64,000 nt of DNA from Verrucomicrobiota bacterium (GTDB lineage Bacteria > Verrucomicrobiota > Verrucomicrobiia > Opitutales > Opitutaceae), in contig JAEYUW010000009.1 of NCBI GenBank assembly GCA_023432225.1, positions 39,321-103,320 of the forward strand, in the 5' to 3' direction. The position numbers and the translations under genes are program-made. The notes beneath the pieces were generated by a model that ran no database searches, was not told the DNA's origin, and saw only the letters and a list, made by a program, of their open reading frames with translations. Positions 25,996 to 34,124 of the stretch are shown here, piece by piece (the stretch's first letter is position 1; every line of letters begins with the position of its first letter).

Positions 25996-28900
25996 TTAGG
26001 GCGAGACTTCGGCTTTCGGCGGATGCCAGCGCCAGACGACGTATTCGCCTTCCCAGAGCACGGCGAGCCGCTCCCAGTCGCCCGGCAAATCCGGCCGGCC
26101 TTCGCCTTTGCCGTGGCCCCATTCGAAACCGTGCTGCTCCCAGTGCTGGTTGAGGGCGAAAATCGGCCGGCCGGTGCGCGCGAGTTGTGCCCAAAATTCC
26201 GGCGTGCGCGCCGCCTCGCGATCGGGCCGCACCAGTTGAAAGTCCGTGTAGTGCCACACGGCGTTCGAGGCATGGCGCGCGAACACGATCGCGTTCGCCG
26301 GAGCCCGCTCGTTCAGCCACTCGACGCCCACGCGATGCGCGCGAGCGGCGTGGACCCACGGCAGCACGTCGCGCCGCACCGTGTCGACGATCGCGATGCC
26401 GAGCAGCACCACGACCAGCGCGGCACTCGGCCAGAGCGCCGTCGACCGGGGATCGGACGGAAAAAACGGCACGCGCGCACGGCCGAGCGCCGCCCGCGTC
26501 ACGTGCAGGCCGAGCACCAGCACCGCGGGCATCGCCGGCAGCACGAAGCGCATGTTATACCAGTTGTCGTAGGTGCACCAATAGAGCGCGTAGAACACGA
26601 AGAAGCTGCCTGCCCACCACCCGAGCACGGTGCGCGCGCGGGTTGCAAAGCTCCCGAGCCACGGCGCGGCCAGCGCGGCCACGACGACCGGCGTGAACAT
26701 GGCCGGAAGCCATTGCGCGTAGGACGCAAGCGTCGGCCCGATGAACGACGTGCTCCACGCATCGCTCACGTCGCCGTAGCCCGTGCGGAGCGGATGGCCG
26801 TAGTGGCGAAAATTGAACCACAACTGCCACAGCGCCGCGGGCAGACCAGCGAGGACGAAATTGCGCAGCGCTTTCGGGCGGCCCCAGAGGCACGCGAGCA
26901 CCGGCAGGGCGCACAGCGCATTCGCCGGCCGCACGAGCACCGCGATGGCCGTCGCCGCGCCGGCGACGAACACGTGCCACGCGCGCTCGCGACTCGACCA
27001 CGCGAACGCGACGGCGGCCGTGACCCACAGCACCGACGCGCCGTCGCTTTGCGGCTGCAGCGTCTGAAACAAGAACACCGAACTGAGTCCGAGAATTCCC
27101 GCAGCGAGCCACGCCCACGCTTCGGGCAGACCGAACACGCGCGCGGCGTGCCACGTGATCACGACGGCGCCGAGCAGATGCAGCCCCATCACGAGCACGG
27201 TGGCCGAAGCGAGCGGCAGCACCCAGGCGACGGCACCGATCATCAAGCCCATGCCGGGCGGATACTCCGGCGCCATCATGCCGTCGGGTGCGACGCGTGC
27301 GGTCGTGGGAATGTAGAGCGCCGGGTCTTTCGCGCCGGGTTGATCGATATCCGGCCGGCGGATCTCGTGGGCGATCGCGCCCGTGGAAACCGTTTTCGCG
27401 AAATTCAGATAGCCGCCGGCGTCATTGGGACCGGCGGTGTGATCGATATGCGGCAGGAAAAACAGGGCGTAGCCCAACAGCGCGAGCCACGGCACCGCGC
27501 GCCACTCGCTGGAGCCCAGCGCAGTTCGCCCGTGCGCGCGGAGGCGCCACGCCACCGCGACGGCGCACAGCGCGCCTGGCAGCAACCACCACAGCCAGGC
27601 ACGTGCGAATTTCGTCGCGAGGAAGCTGAGCTGGCTCACTTCGAGCGGAGCGGTGAACGCGAGCCAGTCCGCGCCACTGCGATCGCGCGCCACGACGCGA
27701 AACGGTTCGTCCGGCGCGGAGAAATTCACCCGTTTCCAGCGGTTGCCGACGGCGAAGCCCGTTTCGAGCGGCGGGATCTCGCGTCCGCTCGCGGTTACGA
27801 GCAGGAGTTCCGTGTCGGGCGGACGGAGTGAACCGGCGACGCGCACCTGCAGCATCGACGCGCGCGTGACGAGCAGCGCGCTGCGGAATTCGCCGTGCGT
27901 GGACGCACCGTCGGTGGCGCTCCACGAGCTCACGACCGGCAATCCGTCTGGCGATGGAAGCTCGGGCGGGGTCGCGTCAGCAAAACCGCCCGGGCCCGCT
28001 TCCGCGCGCACGGCGAGCGGCGGCCGAGTCGGCGCCGGCAGCACGGCGCGAATCTCGGTGCGGGCCGCGAGCGCCTCGGCTTCCGGTCGCGCGCGTTCGT
28101 CGGCGGATTCCGCGCGAGGTTCGTAGCGGCCGGGTGCCGGGCGAGCGTGCGGTTGCGCGAGCGCGTTGGCGACGATGATCAACCACGCGACAGCGAGGCA
28201 GAAGTCGCGCGTCCGGTGCGCTTCCGACCAGCGCAGTCCGGCGAGGCTGACGACGTTGACGAGCACGACGAGCAACGGCCAAACCCGCGGAGGCGTCGCA
28301 CCGGTGAAGGCAAGAACGAGGGTCGCACCGGCAAGCGCGAGCGCGAGCGGCGCGATGAAAGGTTGCACCGGCTCTGACGCCCGGCACCAGCGCCAGATCG
28401 CGAGCGCCGAGGGTGCCCACACGATTGCTGCCCAAGTCACGGACAGGTGCGCCCCGTCGAGTTCTCCGGCGAGACCCGCTCCGGCGGACCACCGCAACCA
28501 GAGCACTCCCAGGCCGAGCGCGGCGAGAGCGCCGTTGCCAACCACGCGGTCGCGCGACGCCCCGCGACGCAGATCGCGCGCGAAAACGGCCAGCACCGAG
28601 GCGGTGCCGAGCGCAGAGGCGGCGATGTTGAGCCCGCCGGCGATCCAACCGAGCGCACACATCGGGCGGGATTTCTCCGGCGCCGTGAGCGTGAGCTGGA
28701 GCACCGTGAGCCACAACCAGGCTGAAACCAGAGCGTGCGCGCCGGAGCCCGCGGCTGCGCGCGAGGCCAGCAGGCCGATCACGAGAGTGGCCAGCGCGAG
28801 CAGCGCGAGACGTCGCGGCGAAACTAGGCGAGCCACGGTGAGTAGCAGCGTGACGAGTCCGCCGACGGTGAGCCCTAGTGTGCCGAGGGTGAGCAGGCGC

Positions 28901-29175
28901 GCGTCCCATTGTCCGGTGAGCGATACGACCGCCGCGCTCCACCCGTGCGCGAGAGCGAAGGGATGATAGAGGGACGGCGGAGCCGAGTCTTCGAGCGCGC
29001 CGAGCAGGTGAGCCTTCGCCTCGGAGACGAATTCCGCGGGCGCGAACGTGGACGCTTGGTCAGGCGTGAGCGGAGCCAGCCAGCCGGCGATCAGCAGCGC
29101 GGCCACCGCGATCGCGAAGAGCGCCGCGAGGCCGCGACCGGTGCCGGAGGCGGGCGGAGAGGCAGGGGCGGACAT
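25996..29175 (-). CDS. Large multi-spanning membrane protein with a GT-C-type glycosyltransferase module
   Basis: The 1,059-residue product has two membrane blocks. The first (about 15-340) is a run of roughly ten helices with no motif I can name. A soluble beta-rich stretch (about 350-500) follows. The second block (about 530-940) resembles polyprenyl-phosphate-dependent GT-C enzymes of the GT39/ArnT type, with an acidic first loop (GPNDAGGYLNFAKTV), Y-P-P-G-M-G-L and RPANALCALPVL. The soluble C-terminal tail contains HYTDFQLVRPDREAARTPEFW. It may transfer a sugar from a lipid carrier to exported protein or envelope glycan, which would suit a gene inside a secretion locus, but donor and acceptor are unknown. 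The double-length plan is unusual. Confidence 0.7.
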   Translation of the reverse strand: MSAPASPPASGTGRGLAALFAIAVAALLIAGWLAPLTPDQASTFAPAEFVSEAKAHLLGALEDSAPPSLYHPFALAHGWSAAVVSLTGQWDARLLTLGTLGLTVGGLVTLLLTVARLVSPRRLALLALATLVIGLLASRAAAGSGAHALVSAWLWLTVLQLTLTAPEKSRPMCALGWIAGGLNIAASALGTASVLAVFARDLRRGASRDRVVGNGALAALGLGVLWLRWSAGAGLAGELDGAHLSVTWAAIVWAPSALAIWRWCRASEPVQPFIAPLALALAGATLVLAFTGATPPRVWPLLVVLVNVVSLAGLRWSEAHRTRDFCLAVAWLIIVANALAQPHARPAPGRYEPRAESADERARPEAEALAARTEIRAVLPAPTRPPLAVRAEAGPGGFADATPPELPSPDGLPVVSSWSATDGASTHGEFRSALLVTRASMLQVRVAGSLRPPDTELLLVTASGREIPPLETGFAVGNRWKRVNFSAPDEPFRVVARDRSGADWLAFTAPLEVSQLSFLATKFARAWLWWLLPGALCAVAVAWRLRAHGRTALGSSEWRAVPWLALLGYALFFLPHIDHTAGPNDAGGYLNFAKTVSTGAIAHEIRRPDIDQPGAKDPALYIPTTARVAPDGMMAPEYPPGMGLMIGAVAWVLPLASATVLVMGLHLLGAVVITWHAARVFGLPEAWAWLAAGILGLSSVFLFQTLQPQSDGASVLWVTAAVAFAWSSRERAWHVFVAGAATAIAVLVRPANALCALPVLACLWGRPKALRNFVLAGLPAALWQLWFNFRHYGHPLRTGYGDVSDAWSTSFIGPTLASYAQWLPAMFTPVVVAALAAPWLGSFATRARTVLGWWAGSFFVFYALYWCTYDNWYNMRFVLPAMPAVLVLGLHVTRAALGRARVPFFPSDPRSTALWPSAALVVVLLGIAIVDTVRRDVLPWVHAARAHRVGVEWLNERAPANAIVFARHASNAVWHYTDFQLVRPDREAARTPEFWAQLARTGRPIFALNQHWEQHGFEWGHGKGEGRPDLPGDWERLAVLWEGEYVVWRWHPPKAEVSP

Positions 29176-29249
29176 CCGCGCCAGTGTGGGCGTCGACGCG
29201 CCGGCAGCGCAACCGCGTTGATGCCGCGGACGCGCGCTCGCGTTTCACT

Positions 29250-29675
29250 TCAGGAACGCGGCTTGGTCAGGCGGGTTCCGAGGCACGTGGCCAGCGCCGC
29301 CATCGGGAGATAGGCGACAATCAGGTCGAGCGCCACAAACCACTTCGGTGCGGGAATCATGAAGGTCGCGGCGATGCCGCCGCACAGCGTGAGACCGCCG
29401 ATCGCCCACGCGAAGGCGGCGCGGTGACTTTGCGCCATCAGGTAGGCGACGAAAGCGCCGGCAAAGGTGCCGAGCGCGTGCGCGAGAAACGGGAACACGA
29501 AATGCCGCGGCTCCAGCAACGGCATCGCCGCCGTGATGCCTTCCGGCGTGGTCATGTTCGCACCGGCGGGCGGCGGGAACACGTGCGGCCCGAGCGTGAC
29601 CAGGCCCATGTTGACGAGCGAGCCGACGACGAAACCGATCACGAGCGCGAGGACGTTGCGGAAGAGGTTGTTCAT
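29250..29675 (-). CDS. Four-helix membrane protein of unknown function
   Basis: The 141-residue product has four hydrophobic helices (about 6-26, 58-80, 86-107 and 113-132). Between helices 1 and 2 is a Pro/Gly-rich loop (GPHVFPPPAGANMTTPEG). No catalytic motif is visible. It lies 74 bp upstream of the glycosyltransferase gene on the same strand and might be co-transcribed with it. Confidence 0.72.
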   Translation of the reverse strand: MNNLFRNVLALVIGFVVGSLVNMGLVTLGPHVFPPPAGANMTTPEGITAAMPLLEPRHFVFPFLAHALGTFAGAFVAYLMAQSHRAAFAWAIGGLTLCGGIAATFMIPAPKWFVALDLIVAYLPMAALATCLGTRLTKPRS

Positions 29676-29739
29676 GGGTCGGGGCGATGAAATCTGACGT
29701 GGGGCTATGCGTTGGTCCGCGGGGAATCAACATTTGCGA

Positions 29740-30738
29740 CTAACGGCCGGGGTTACCCGCGGGTGCTTTCAAAGGATCGAACGGAAGTGGCTGACCGGCT
29801 TCGATCCGGTAAACACGGTAGCCGTGAGGGAAATCATCGGGAAACCGATAATCATGCACGAAAACGGTCGGCGGATCACGATCAGGGAGGAAAGTGATGC
29901 GCTCCAGTGGGCTTGGATCGGCGAGTGGAGCCGCATCGGCTCGGTAGGTTAGGCGGCGCACAGGTTCCGTGCGGAGGCGATTGGTGTGCTCTTTGCCGGG
30001 GCGGAGCGCATAAACGGTGAGTGATGCCTCACCTGGCCGTCCCGAAGCATCGGCGCCGATGATGAGTTCTGCCGCGAGATAGACCATACCCGAAGGCTCG
30101 AGTCGCTTGGGTTTATTCTCACCGAGGTTGGCCCAAAGTCGCACGCCCGTTACGTGGCCGGTGCGGTCGCGCACAATTTCAGGCAACAAGGCCGCGTGCC
30201 GTCGTCGCGTTCGCTGAGTGAGAAATTCAGGCGGCGCCAGCGCGAGAAATCGTTCGTCGTATTCCCCCGACGCGGGGAGACGGCTGGCCATCCACGCCCA
30301 AACGACGAATCCGATTCGCGGCGGGAGCCGGTCGAGTTGCAGCCCATAGCGAATGGCGCCCAAGGACAGCTTCTCATCCGGTGCCCCGTCCTTGATGACC
30401 AACGTAGAGAGATAGCTGCTGCGGTAGTCCGAAGCAAAAAACTGAGCCAGCGGAGGTTTGCTGGCGGGGTCCAGCGATCGGATGCGGAATTCGCCTTCAC
30501 TCGCGATCAGCTCGAAAGGTGCTTCGTGGCGGCGCGGTTCCTTGATGATCAGTTGGTCGCTCAATGTGCCGCGCAGGACGAAACTGGAATTGAGTTCGGC
30601 CGCACGCGCGTGAGGCACGACCAGCGAAAGCAGGCAGCCTTGCGCCAGCACGGTGAAGAGGAGTCTGCCGGGGACGTGGATCGTGGCGGAGAGCGGCATC
30701 AGGACAGATGCAGAGCGGAACGCGAAAACCTCGCGCAA
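29740..30738 (-). CDS. Exported protein of unknown function downstream of gspF
   Basis: Read from 30738 the product has 332 residues; ATG 30699 (codon 14) gives a more normal signal peptide (MPLSATIHVPGRLLFTVLAQ then GCLLSLVVPHARA). The mature part is predicted to be mostly beta, with FVLRGTLSDQLIIKEPRR near the start and a C-terminal VFVHDYRFPDDFPHGYRVYRI. I recognise no family. It starts 66 bp after gspF on the same strand and may belong to the gspD-E-F operon, perhaps as a secretion accessory or an unrelated passenger. Confidence 0.65.
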   Translation of the reverse strand: MREVFAFRSASVLMPLSATIHVPGRLLFTVLAQGCLLSLVVPHARAAELNSSFVLRGTLSDQLIIKEPRRHEAPFELIASEGEFRIRSLDPASKPPLAQFFASDYRSSYLSTLVIKDGAPDEKLSLGAIRYGLQLDRLPPRIGFVVWAWMASRLPASGEYDERFLALAPPEFLTQRTRRRHAALLPEIVRDRTGHVTGVRLWANLGENKPKRLEPSGMVYLAAELIIGADASGRPGEASLTVYALRPGKEHTNRLRTEPVRRLTYRADAAPLADPSPLERITFLPDRDPPTVFVHDYRFPDDFPHGYRVYRIEAGQPLPFDPLKAPAGNPGR

Positions 30739-30804
30739 GTGGCCCGCTCCAAGGCAGCACAGGAGCAGATGGCCTTCAATCCCGAAGCGGTCTCGTGACC
30801 GCTC

Positions 30805-32061
30805 TCAGAACTTGAAGCTCGCGCTGACTTGGAAGACGGCGCTGACGATCGCGTAGGCGATGAAGGCGACGAAGAGAAATGCGCTGATCAACACGCCGGT
30901 GGAGATCACCTGCGTCATGATGCCGACCTGGCGCTGCAGATCGTCCTGATACGACGCGGCGATGTTGCGCAGGCTGGGCGCGAGCTGGCCGGTGCTCTCG
31001 CCGACGGCGAGGCGGTCGATCACGAGCGGCGGGAAGCAGTTCGTCTTCGCGAGCGAGGAGGAAAGGCTTTCGCCTTCGAGCACGCGGCTGGTGGCGTCGC
31101 GGAAGGCGGCTTGAAGCGAGCGATTCGCGATCGTGCGCTCGGTCATGCGCAGGGCCTCGGCGGTCGTGACGCCGTTTTCGAGCAACACGGCGAGAGTCGA
31201 AGCGAAGTTTTGGATGGTCGCGGCGGTGACGAAATGGCCGGCGAATGGCGCGCGCACGAGCCAGGCGTCGGTGGCGGTGCGGCCGGCCTGGCTCTTGCGC
31301 CAGCGCCAGAAAAAGATCGCGGTGAGCAGCATACCCACGACGACGATGACGCCGTAGCGGATGAGGAAATCCGACAGGTCGACGAGCAGCCGCGTGGCCC
31401 ACGGCATCTTGCCGCCGAGGGACGCGAGCAGCGTTTGCAGTCGGGGCAGGAGGAAGAAGATGAAGAACAGGATGACGCCGATCGCGATCGTGCAGACGAA
31501 GAGCGGGTAGGAGAGCGCGGCGGCCAGCGCGCGGCGAATTTCGCGTTGCGCGGTGTAGTGCTGGATGAGGCGTTGCAGCACTTCGCGCAGGTTGCCCGTG
31601 GCTTCGCCCGCGGCGATGAGGTTGACGGAGTGCGTGGTGAACGTGCCGGGCAAGGACTCCATCGCTTGCGAGAGCGGGAGGCCTTCGCTCAGGCGCTCCC
31701 ACAGCGCGGTGCAGAGGCCGCGCAGCTGCGGTTCCTGCAGGCGCTGGCTGAGCAGGCGCACGGCTTCACCGGCGGGCAGGCCGCTGCCGATCAGGTCGGA
31801 AAGCGAGGAGAAGAAGGGAAGCTGAAGCTTGTCGCTGAAGGCGCTGTGTGTGCTGCGTTCGGCGAAGAGCGCGGGGAGCGCGTCGACGGCGGTGGTGGGC
31901 TTCTTCGCGGCAGCGGCGGGCGCGCCGATTTCGCTCAGGCGCACGGGCTGCAGGCCGCGGGCGGAGAGGAGGCGCGCGGCGTCCTTGCGGCTCGGGGCGT
32001 CGAGCGTCGCTTCGACGGTCTGGCCGTTCGCGGACCGGGCGGTGTAGGCGAAGCGAGGCAC
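30805..32061 (-). CDS. gspF: Type II secretion inner-membrane platform protein GspF
   Basis: GspF is the polytopic core of the platform and contacts the ATPase GspE. The 418 residues show the family plan: an N-terminal small domain (MPRFAYTARSANGQTVEATLDAPSR), two copies of the six-helix T2SSF domain (about 85-205 and 285-410) and three membrane helices. Typical motifs are FFSSLSDLIGSGLPAGEAVRLL and its second-copy counterpart FASTLAVLLENGVTTAEALRM, with GEATGNLREVL and GESTGQLAPSL in matching positions. It follows gspE after a 160-bp repeat-filled gap. Confidence 0.93.
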   Translation of the reverse strand: MPRFAYTARSANGQTVEATLDAPSRKDAARLLSARGLQPVRLSEIGAPAAAAKKPTTAVDALPALFAERSTHSAFSDKLQLPFFSSLSDLIGSGLPAGEAVRLLSQRLQEPQLRGLCTALWERLSEGLPLSQAMESLPGTFTTHSVNLIAAGEATGNLREVLQRLIQHYTAQREIRRALAAALSYPLFVCTIAIGVILFFIFFLLPRLQTLLASLGGKMPWATRLLVDLSDFLIRYGVIVVVGMLLTAIFFWRWRKSQAGRTATDAWLVRAPFAGHFVTAATIQNFASTLAVLLENGVTTAEALRMTERTIANRSLQAAFRDATSRVLEGESLSSSLAKTNCFPPLVIDRLAVGESTGQLAPSLRNIAASYQDDLQRQVGIMTQVISTGVLISAFLFVAFIAYAIVSAVFQVSASFKF

Positions 32062-32065
32062 GGCT

Positions 32066-32217
32066 AGATTGCGGATTGCGGATGGTGGATTGCGGAGTGG
32101 GGGACGCCGCAGTTCGCGAATGCGTGACGTGGCGCGCGCGCAACGTCGGGGCGTAAAGCCCCATCCACCGACTGAGTCGGTTGGAAATCCGCAGTCCGCA
32201 ATCCGCAGTCCGCAATC
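32066..32217. repeat. Inverted repeat of ATTGCGG units between gspE and gspF
   Basis: GATTGCGGATTGCGGATGG and GGATTGCGGAG (32066-32100) face AATCCGCAGTCCGCAATCC and GCAGTCCGCAATC (32186-32217). The element fills the gspE-gspF gap and would form a long hairpin in the message. It is distinct from the GTAG/GTGG families. Confidence 0.75.
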
Positions 32218-32221
32218 ATGT

Positions 32222-33967
32222 TCACTTCTCCGCCACGGTGATCACGCGCAGCACTTCTTCGAGCGTCGTGTGGCCGGCCATGACTTTGGCCCAGCCGGAT
32301 TGTTGCAGCGTGCGCATGCCGTGGTCGCGGGCGACCTTGGCGAGCGCGCGGGTCGACTCACGGTGGACGATCAAGTCGTGGAGCGATTCGTCGGGCTTGA
32401 GGATTTCGAAGAGACCGATGCGGCCGCGGTAGCCGGTGTTGCGGCAGCGTTCGCAGCCGCAGGGCTTCGGCACGTGCGTGACGCCGGCGGCGAGCGAGGC
32501 GTCGAGGCCGAGGATTGCGAGGGTGTCCTTCAGTTTGACCTGGCTGATCGGTTCCTGGCCGGCGCAGTCGGGGCAGAGGCGGCGGACGAGGCGCTGCGCG
32601 ATGACGAGTTCGATCGACGACGCGACGAGGAACGGCTCGATGCCCATGTCGATGAGGCGCGTGATGGCGCCGGGCGCGTCGTTGGTGTGCAGCGTCGAGA
32701 AAACCAAGTGGCCCGTGAGCGAGGCGCGGATGGCGATGTCGGCGGTTTCGCGGTCGCGGATTTCGCCGACCATGATGACGTCCGGGTCCTGGCGCAGCAC
32801 GTGGCGCAGCGCGCTGGCGAAGGTGAGGCCGATCTCCGGGCGCACCTGCATCTGATTCGAACCGGGCACTTCGTATTCGATCGGGTCCTCGACGGTGACG
32901 ATGCGGAGGTCGGTCGAGTTGATCTTGCGTAGAAACGCGTTCAGCGAAGTCGATTTGCCGGAGCCGGTCGGGCCGGTGACGAGGATGATGCCGTGCGGGT
33001 AATCGAGGACCTTGGTGATGATCTCCTGCTCGGACTCATCCATGCCGAGGCGGTCCATCGTATAGGCTTCCTTCTTTTGGTTGAGAAGGCGGAGCGAGAC
33101 GGATTCGGCGTAGATGGTCGGGATCGTCGAGACGCGGATATCGAGGACGTTGTCGCCGGCTTTGAAATTGATGCGGCCGTCTTGCGGCAGGCGTTTTTCG
33201 GAAATGTTGAGGCGCGCCATGATCTTCAGGCGCGAGATGATGGCGTCCTGGTAGCGCAGCAGATTTTCCGGAACGGGCACCGGCACGAGCAGGCCGTCGA
33301 CGCGGTAGCGGATGCGGAGCTGGCCTTCCTGCGGTTCGAAATGGATGTCGGTCGCGCCGTCCTCGATGGCTTGCGCGATGATGTCGCGGACGAAGCGCAC
33401 GACGGCGGCATCGGCGTCGGCTTCGATGTTGAGTGCGGCGCCGCTGGCGAAGGTGTCGGGCTCGTCGGTGTCGTCTTCGATGCTGCCGGCGCCGACGCCG
33501 TAGTTTTCGATGATCAGCTGGCGCAGGCGGTCGGCGGCGGCGAGGTGCCACTGCACGGGGCGCGGCGTGAAGACAGCGACCCAGTCACGCACGTCGTCGT
33601 CGGGTGGCCAGGAGGTGGCGAGGTGGAGCGTGTTGACCTCAACGCGCTCGGGCGCAGACGCGTTGGGGTCAACGCGTCCCACCTCGGCGCGCTTCGCGTC
33701 GCCGATGCGAACGGGCAGGACTTGGTAGTCGTGGACGAGGCGCGCGGGGAGCGTGCTGATCGCGTCGGCGTCGGCGGCGAGCGTGGGGACGACGGGCAGG
33801 CGCGTTTGCTCGGAGAGAAAAGGAAGAACGGCGCCGGGCGAGAGGTTGCGGAAGACGGCGAGGAGTTCCTGCCGCTCGGCGCGGGATGCTTCGCGGAGCT
33901 GGCGCAGCTGGTCCGCGTCGGGCCAGTCGCGCAGGAAGTCGGGAGTGGAGGCGGTGGGCGCGGCCAT
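32222..33967 (-). CDS. gspE: Type II secretion ATPase GspE
   Basis: GspE is the cytoplasmic hexameric ATPase that powers pseudopilus assembly. The 581 residues hold an N-terminal GspE domain (about 1-160), the linker N2E domain (about 180-290) and the RecA-like domain with Walker A GPTGSGKST (near residue 330), Asp box VTVEDPIEYE, Walker B VIMVGEIRDRETAD and a zinc tetracysteine (CPDC ... CGCERC). Residues 96-115 (VGRVDPNASAPERVEVNTLH) are translated from a complete 60-bp GTGG palindrome pair. Removing them would join VRIGDAKR to ATSWPPDDD, close to the usual form of this loop, so the repeat entered a tolerant surface loop in frame. Confidence 0.94.
   Translation of the reverse strand: MAAPTASTPDFLRDWPDADQLRQLREASRAERQELLAVFRNLSPGAVLPFLSEQTRLPVVPTLAADADAISTLPARLVHDYQVLPVRIGDAKRAEVGRVDPNASAPERVEVNTLHLATSWPPDDDVRDWVAVFTPRPVQWHLAAADRLRQLIIENYGVGAGSIEDDTDEPDTFASGAALNIEADADAAVVRFVRDIIAQAIEDGATDIHFEPQEGQLRIRYRVDGLLVPVPVPENLLRYQDAIISRLKIMARLNISEKRLPQDGRINFKAGDNVLDIRVSTIPTIYAESVSLRLLNQKKEAYTMDRLGMDESEQEIITKVLDYPHGIILVTGPTGSGKSTSLNAFLRKINSTDLRIVTVEDPIEYEVPGSNQMQVRPEIGLTFASALRHVLRQDPDVIMVGEIRDRETADIAIRASLTGHLVFSTLHTNDAPGAITRLIDMGIEPFLVASSIELVIAQRLVRRLCPDCAGQEPISQVKLKDTLAILGLDASLAAGVTHVPKPCGCERCRNTGYRGRIGLFEILKPDESLHDLIVHRESTRALAKVARDHGMRTLQQSGWAKVMAGHTTLEEVLRVITVAEK
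33623..33682. repeat. REPIN-like paired palindromes, GTGG family, in frame inside gspE
   Basis: GTGGAGCGTGTTGACCTCAA opens the element and GGGGTCAACGCGTCCCAC closes it. It is 60 bp long, exactly 20 codons, with no stop in the gspE frame. Confidence 0.85.
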
Positions 33968-34069
33968 GGTCAGGTGGAATGCGCGCGTGATGTCGCGAGG
34001 GCGCGCGTGGATTCTTCGCTGTGCTCAGAATGACACGCGGGGGAAAGTGCGGCGTGCGTGCGGGCGTTG

Positions 34070-34096
34070 AAGCGCGTTGGGGTCAACGCGCTCCAC
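34070..34096. repeat. Single GTGG-family palindrome between gspD and gspE
   Basis: AGCGCGTTGGGGTCAACGCG followed by CTCCAC is one arm of the family seen at 2404 and 33623. It lies in the 157-bp gap between gspD and gspE. A left partner is not evident. Confidence 0.6.
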
Positions 34097-34124
34097 CTCG
34101 GAAAAGGCGGCGTGGCGCGCATGG

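Noticed and set aside
26187..28966. Several plus-strand open frames opposite the glycosyltransferase gene
   Set aside because: Arg/Pro/Ala-rich shadows. The minus-strand frame gives coherent membrane helices and GT-C-like motifs.
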